A DNA stretch of 5,267 nt from an uncultured Lachnospiraceae bacterium (GTDB lineage Bacteria > Bacillota > Clostridia > Lachnospirales > Lachnospiraceae). Location: NCBI GenBank assembly GCA_946633495.1, contig CAMPAX010000167.1, positions 1 through 5,267 of the forward strand, read 5' to 3'. Positions within the stretch are counted from its first letter, which is position 1; each line of letters begins with the position of its first letter. The position numbers and the translations under genes are program-made. The notes beneath the pieces were generated by a model that saw only the letters and a list, made by a program, of their open reading frames with translations, made no database searches and was not told where the DNA came from. Positions 5,263-5,267 of the stretch are shown here, one piece after another.

Positions 5263-5267
5263 TCGAA
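5250..5267 (+). CDS. Possible start of a further gene (six codons only, cut by window end)
   Basis: ATG at 5250 opens a frame reading Met-Glu-Asn-Asn-Ile-Glu to the window end. An in-frame ATG at 5238 would add four residues. AGGA (5234-5237) lies 12 bases upstream of ATG 5250, and GAG (5240-5242) lies 7 bases upstream. Repeat character fades just here, as expected at the edge of a gene. Nothing can be said about the product. With only six codons this is a weak call, supported by the change in sequence character and the expectation that a glycan operon would continue. Confidence 0.3.

Overview
The window looks like the chromosome of a low-to-mid GC Gram-positive bacterium (Bacillota), most likely of class Clostridia. 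The main reason is the first gene, the C-terminal quarter of PolC, the replicative DNA polymerase III alpha subunit found in Bacillota and close relatives. A Lachnospiraceae-like host is a reasonable guess, but the sequence alone does not prove it.

Layout, all genes on the + strand: (1) 1-1074, the 3' end of polC. (2) 1075-1245, an intergenic region with an AT-rich hairpin, a near-perfect Bacillota-type LexA/SOS box and an inverted-repeat element. (3) 1246-3219, a thiamine-diphosphate (ThDP) enzyme of the acetolactate-synthase/benzoylformate-decarboxylase superfamily, in the subgroup common in surface-polysaccharide clusters. (4) 3220-3343, a short spacer holding another inverted-repeat element and the ribosome binding site of the next gene. 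(5) 3344-4921, a two-domain protein: an HMGL/DmpG-like (DRE-TIM) aldolase domain fused to a C-terminal domain resembling the MAF/DUF115/MptE-like group. (6) 4922-5267, mostly repeat DNA: a 70-bp tandem duplication, an inverted copy of its core, then about six degenerating 28-bp tandem units, ending in what may be the first codons of another gene (5250).

Genes 3 and 5 probably form one transcription unit. Both families typically act on pyruvate or similar 2-oxo acids and make or break C-C bonds. Their pairing suggests synthesis of an unusual, perhaps carbon-branched, sugar or hydroxy-keto building block for a capsule, teichoic-acid-like polymer or other surface glycan. That role is inferred from family and context; the substrate is unknown. 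In many Bacillota polC is followed by rimP and nusA. Here a glycan-type cluster follows instead, so this may be an accessory insertion or rearrangement next to a housekeeping gene.

The most striking non-coding feature is one interspersed repeat family (core GTCATYCTGAG...GAAGRATCY and its complement) present at all three gene boundaries. One truncated copy provides the stop codon of the aldolase gene, and the last tandem unit runs into the putative ribosome binding site of the next gene. No rRNA, tRNA, CRISPR, transposase or convincing intrinsic terminator was seen.
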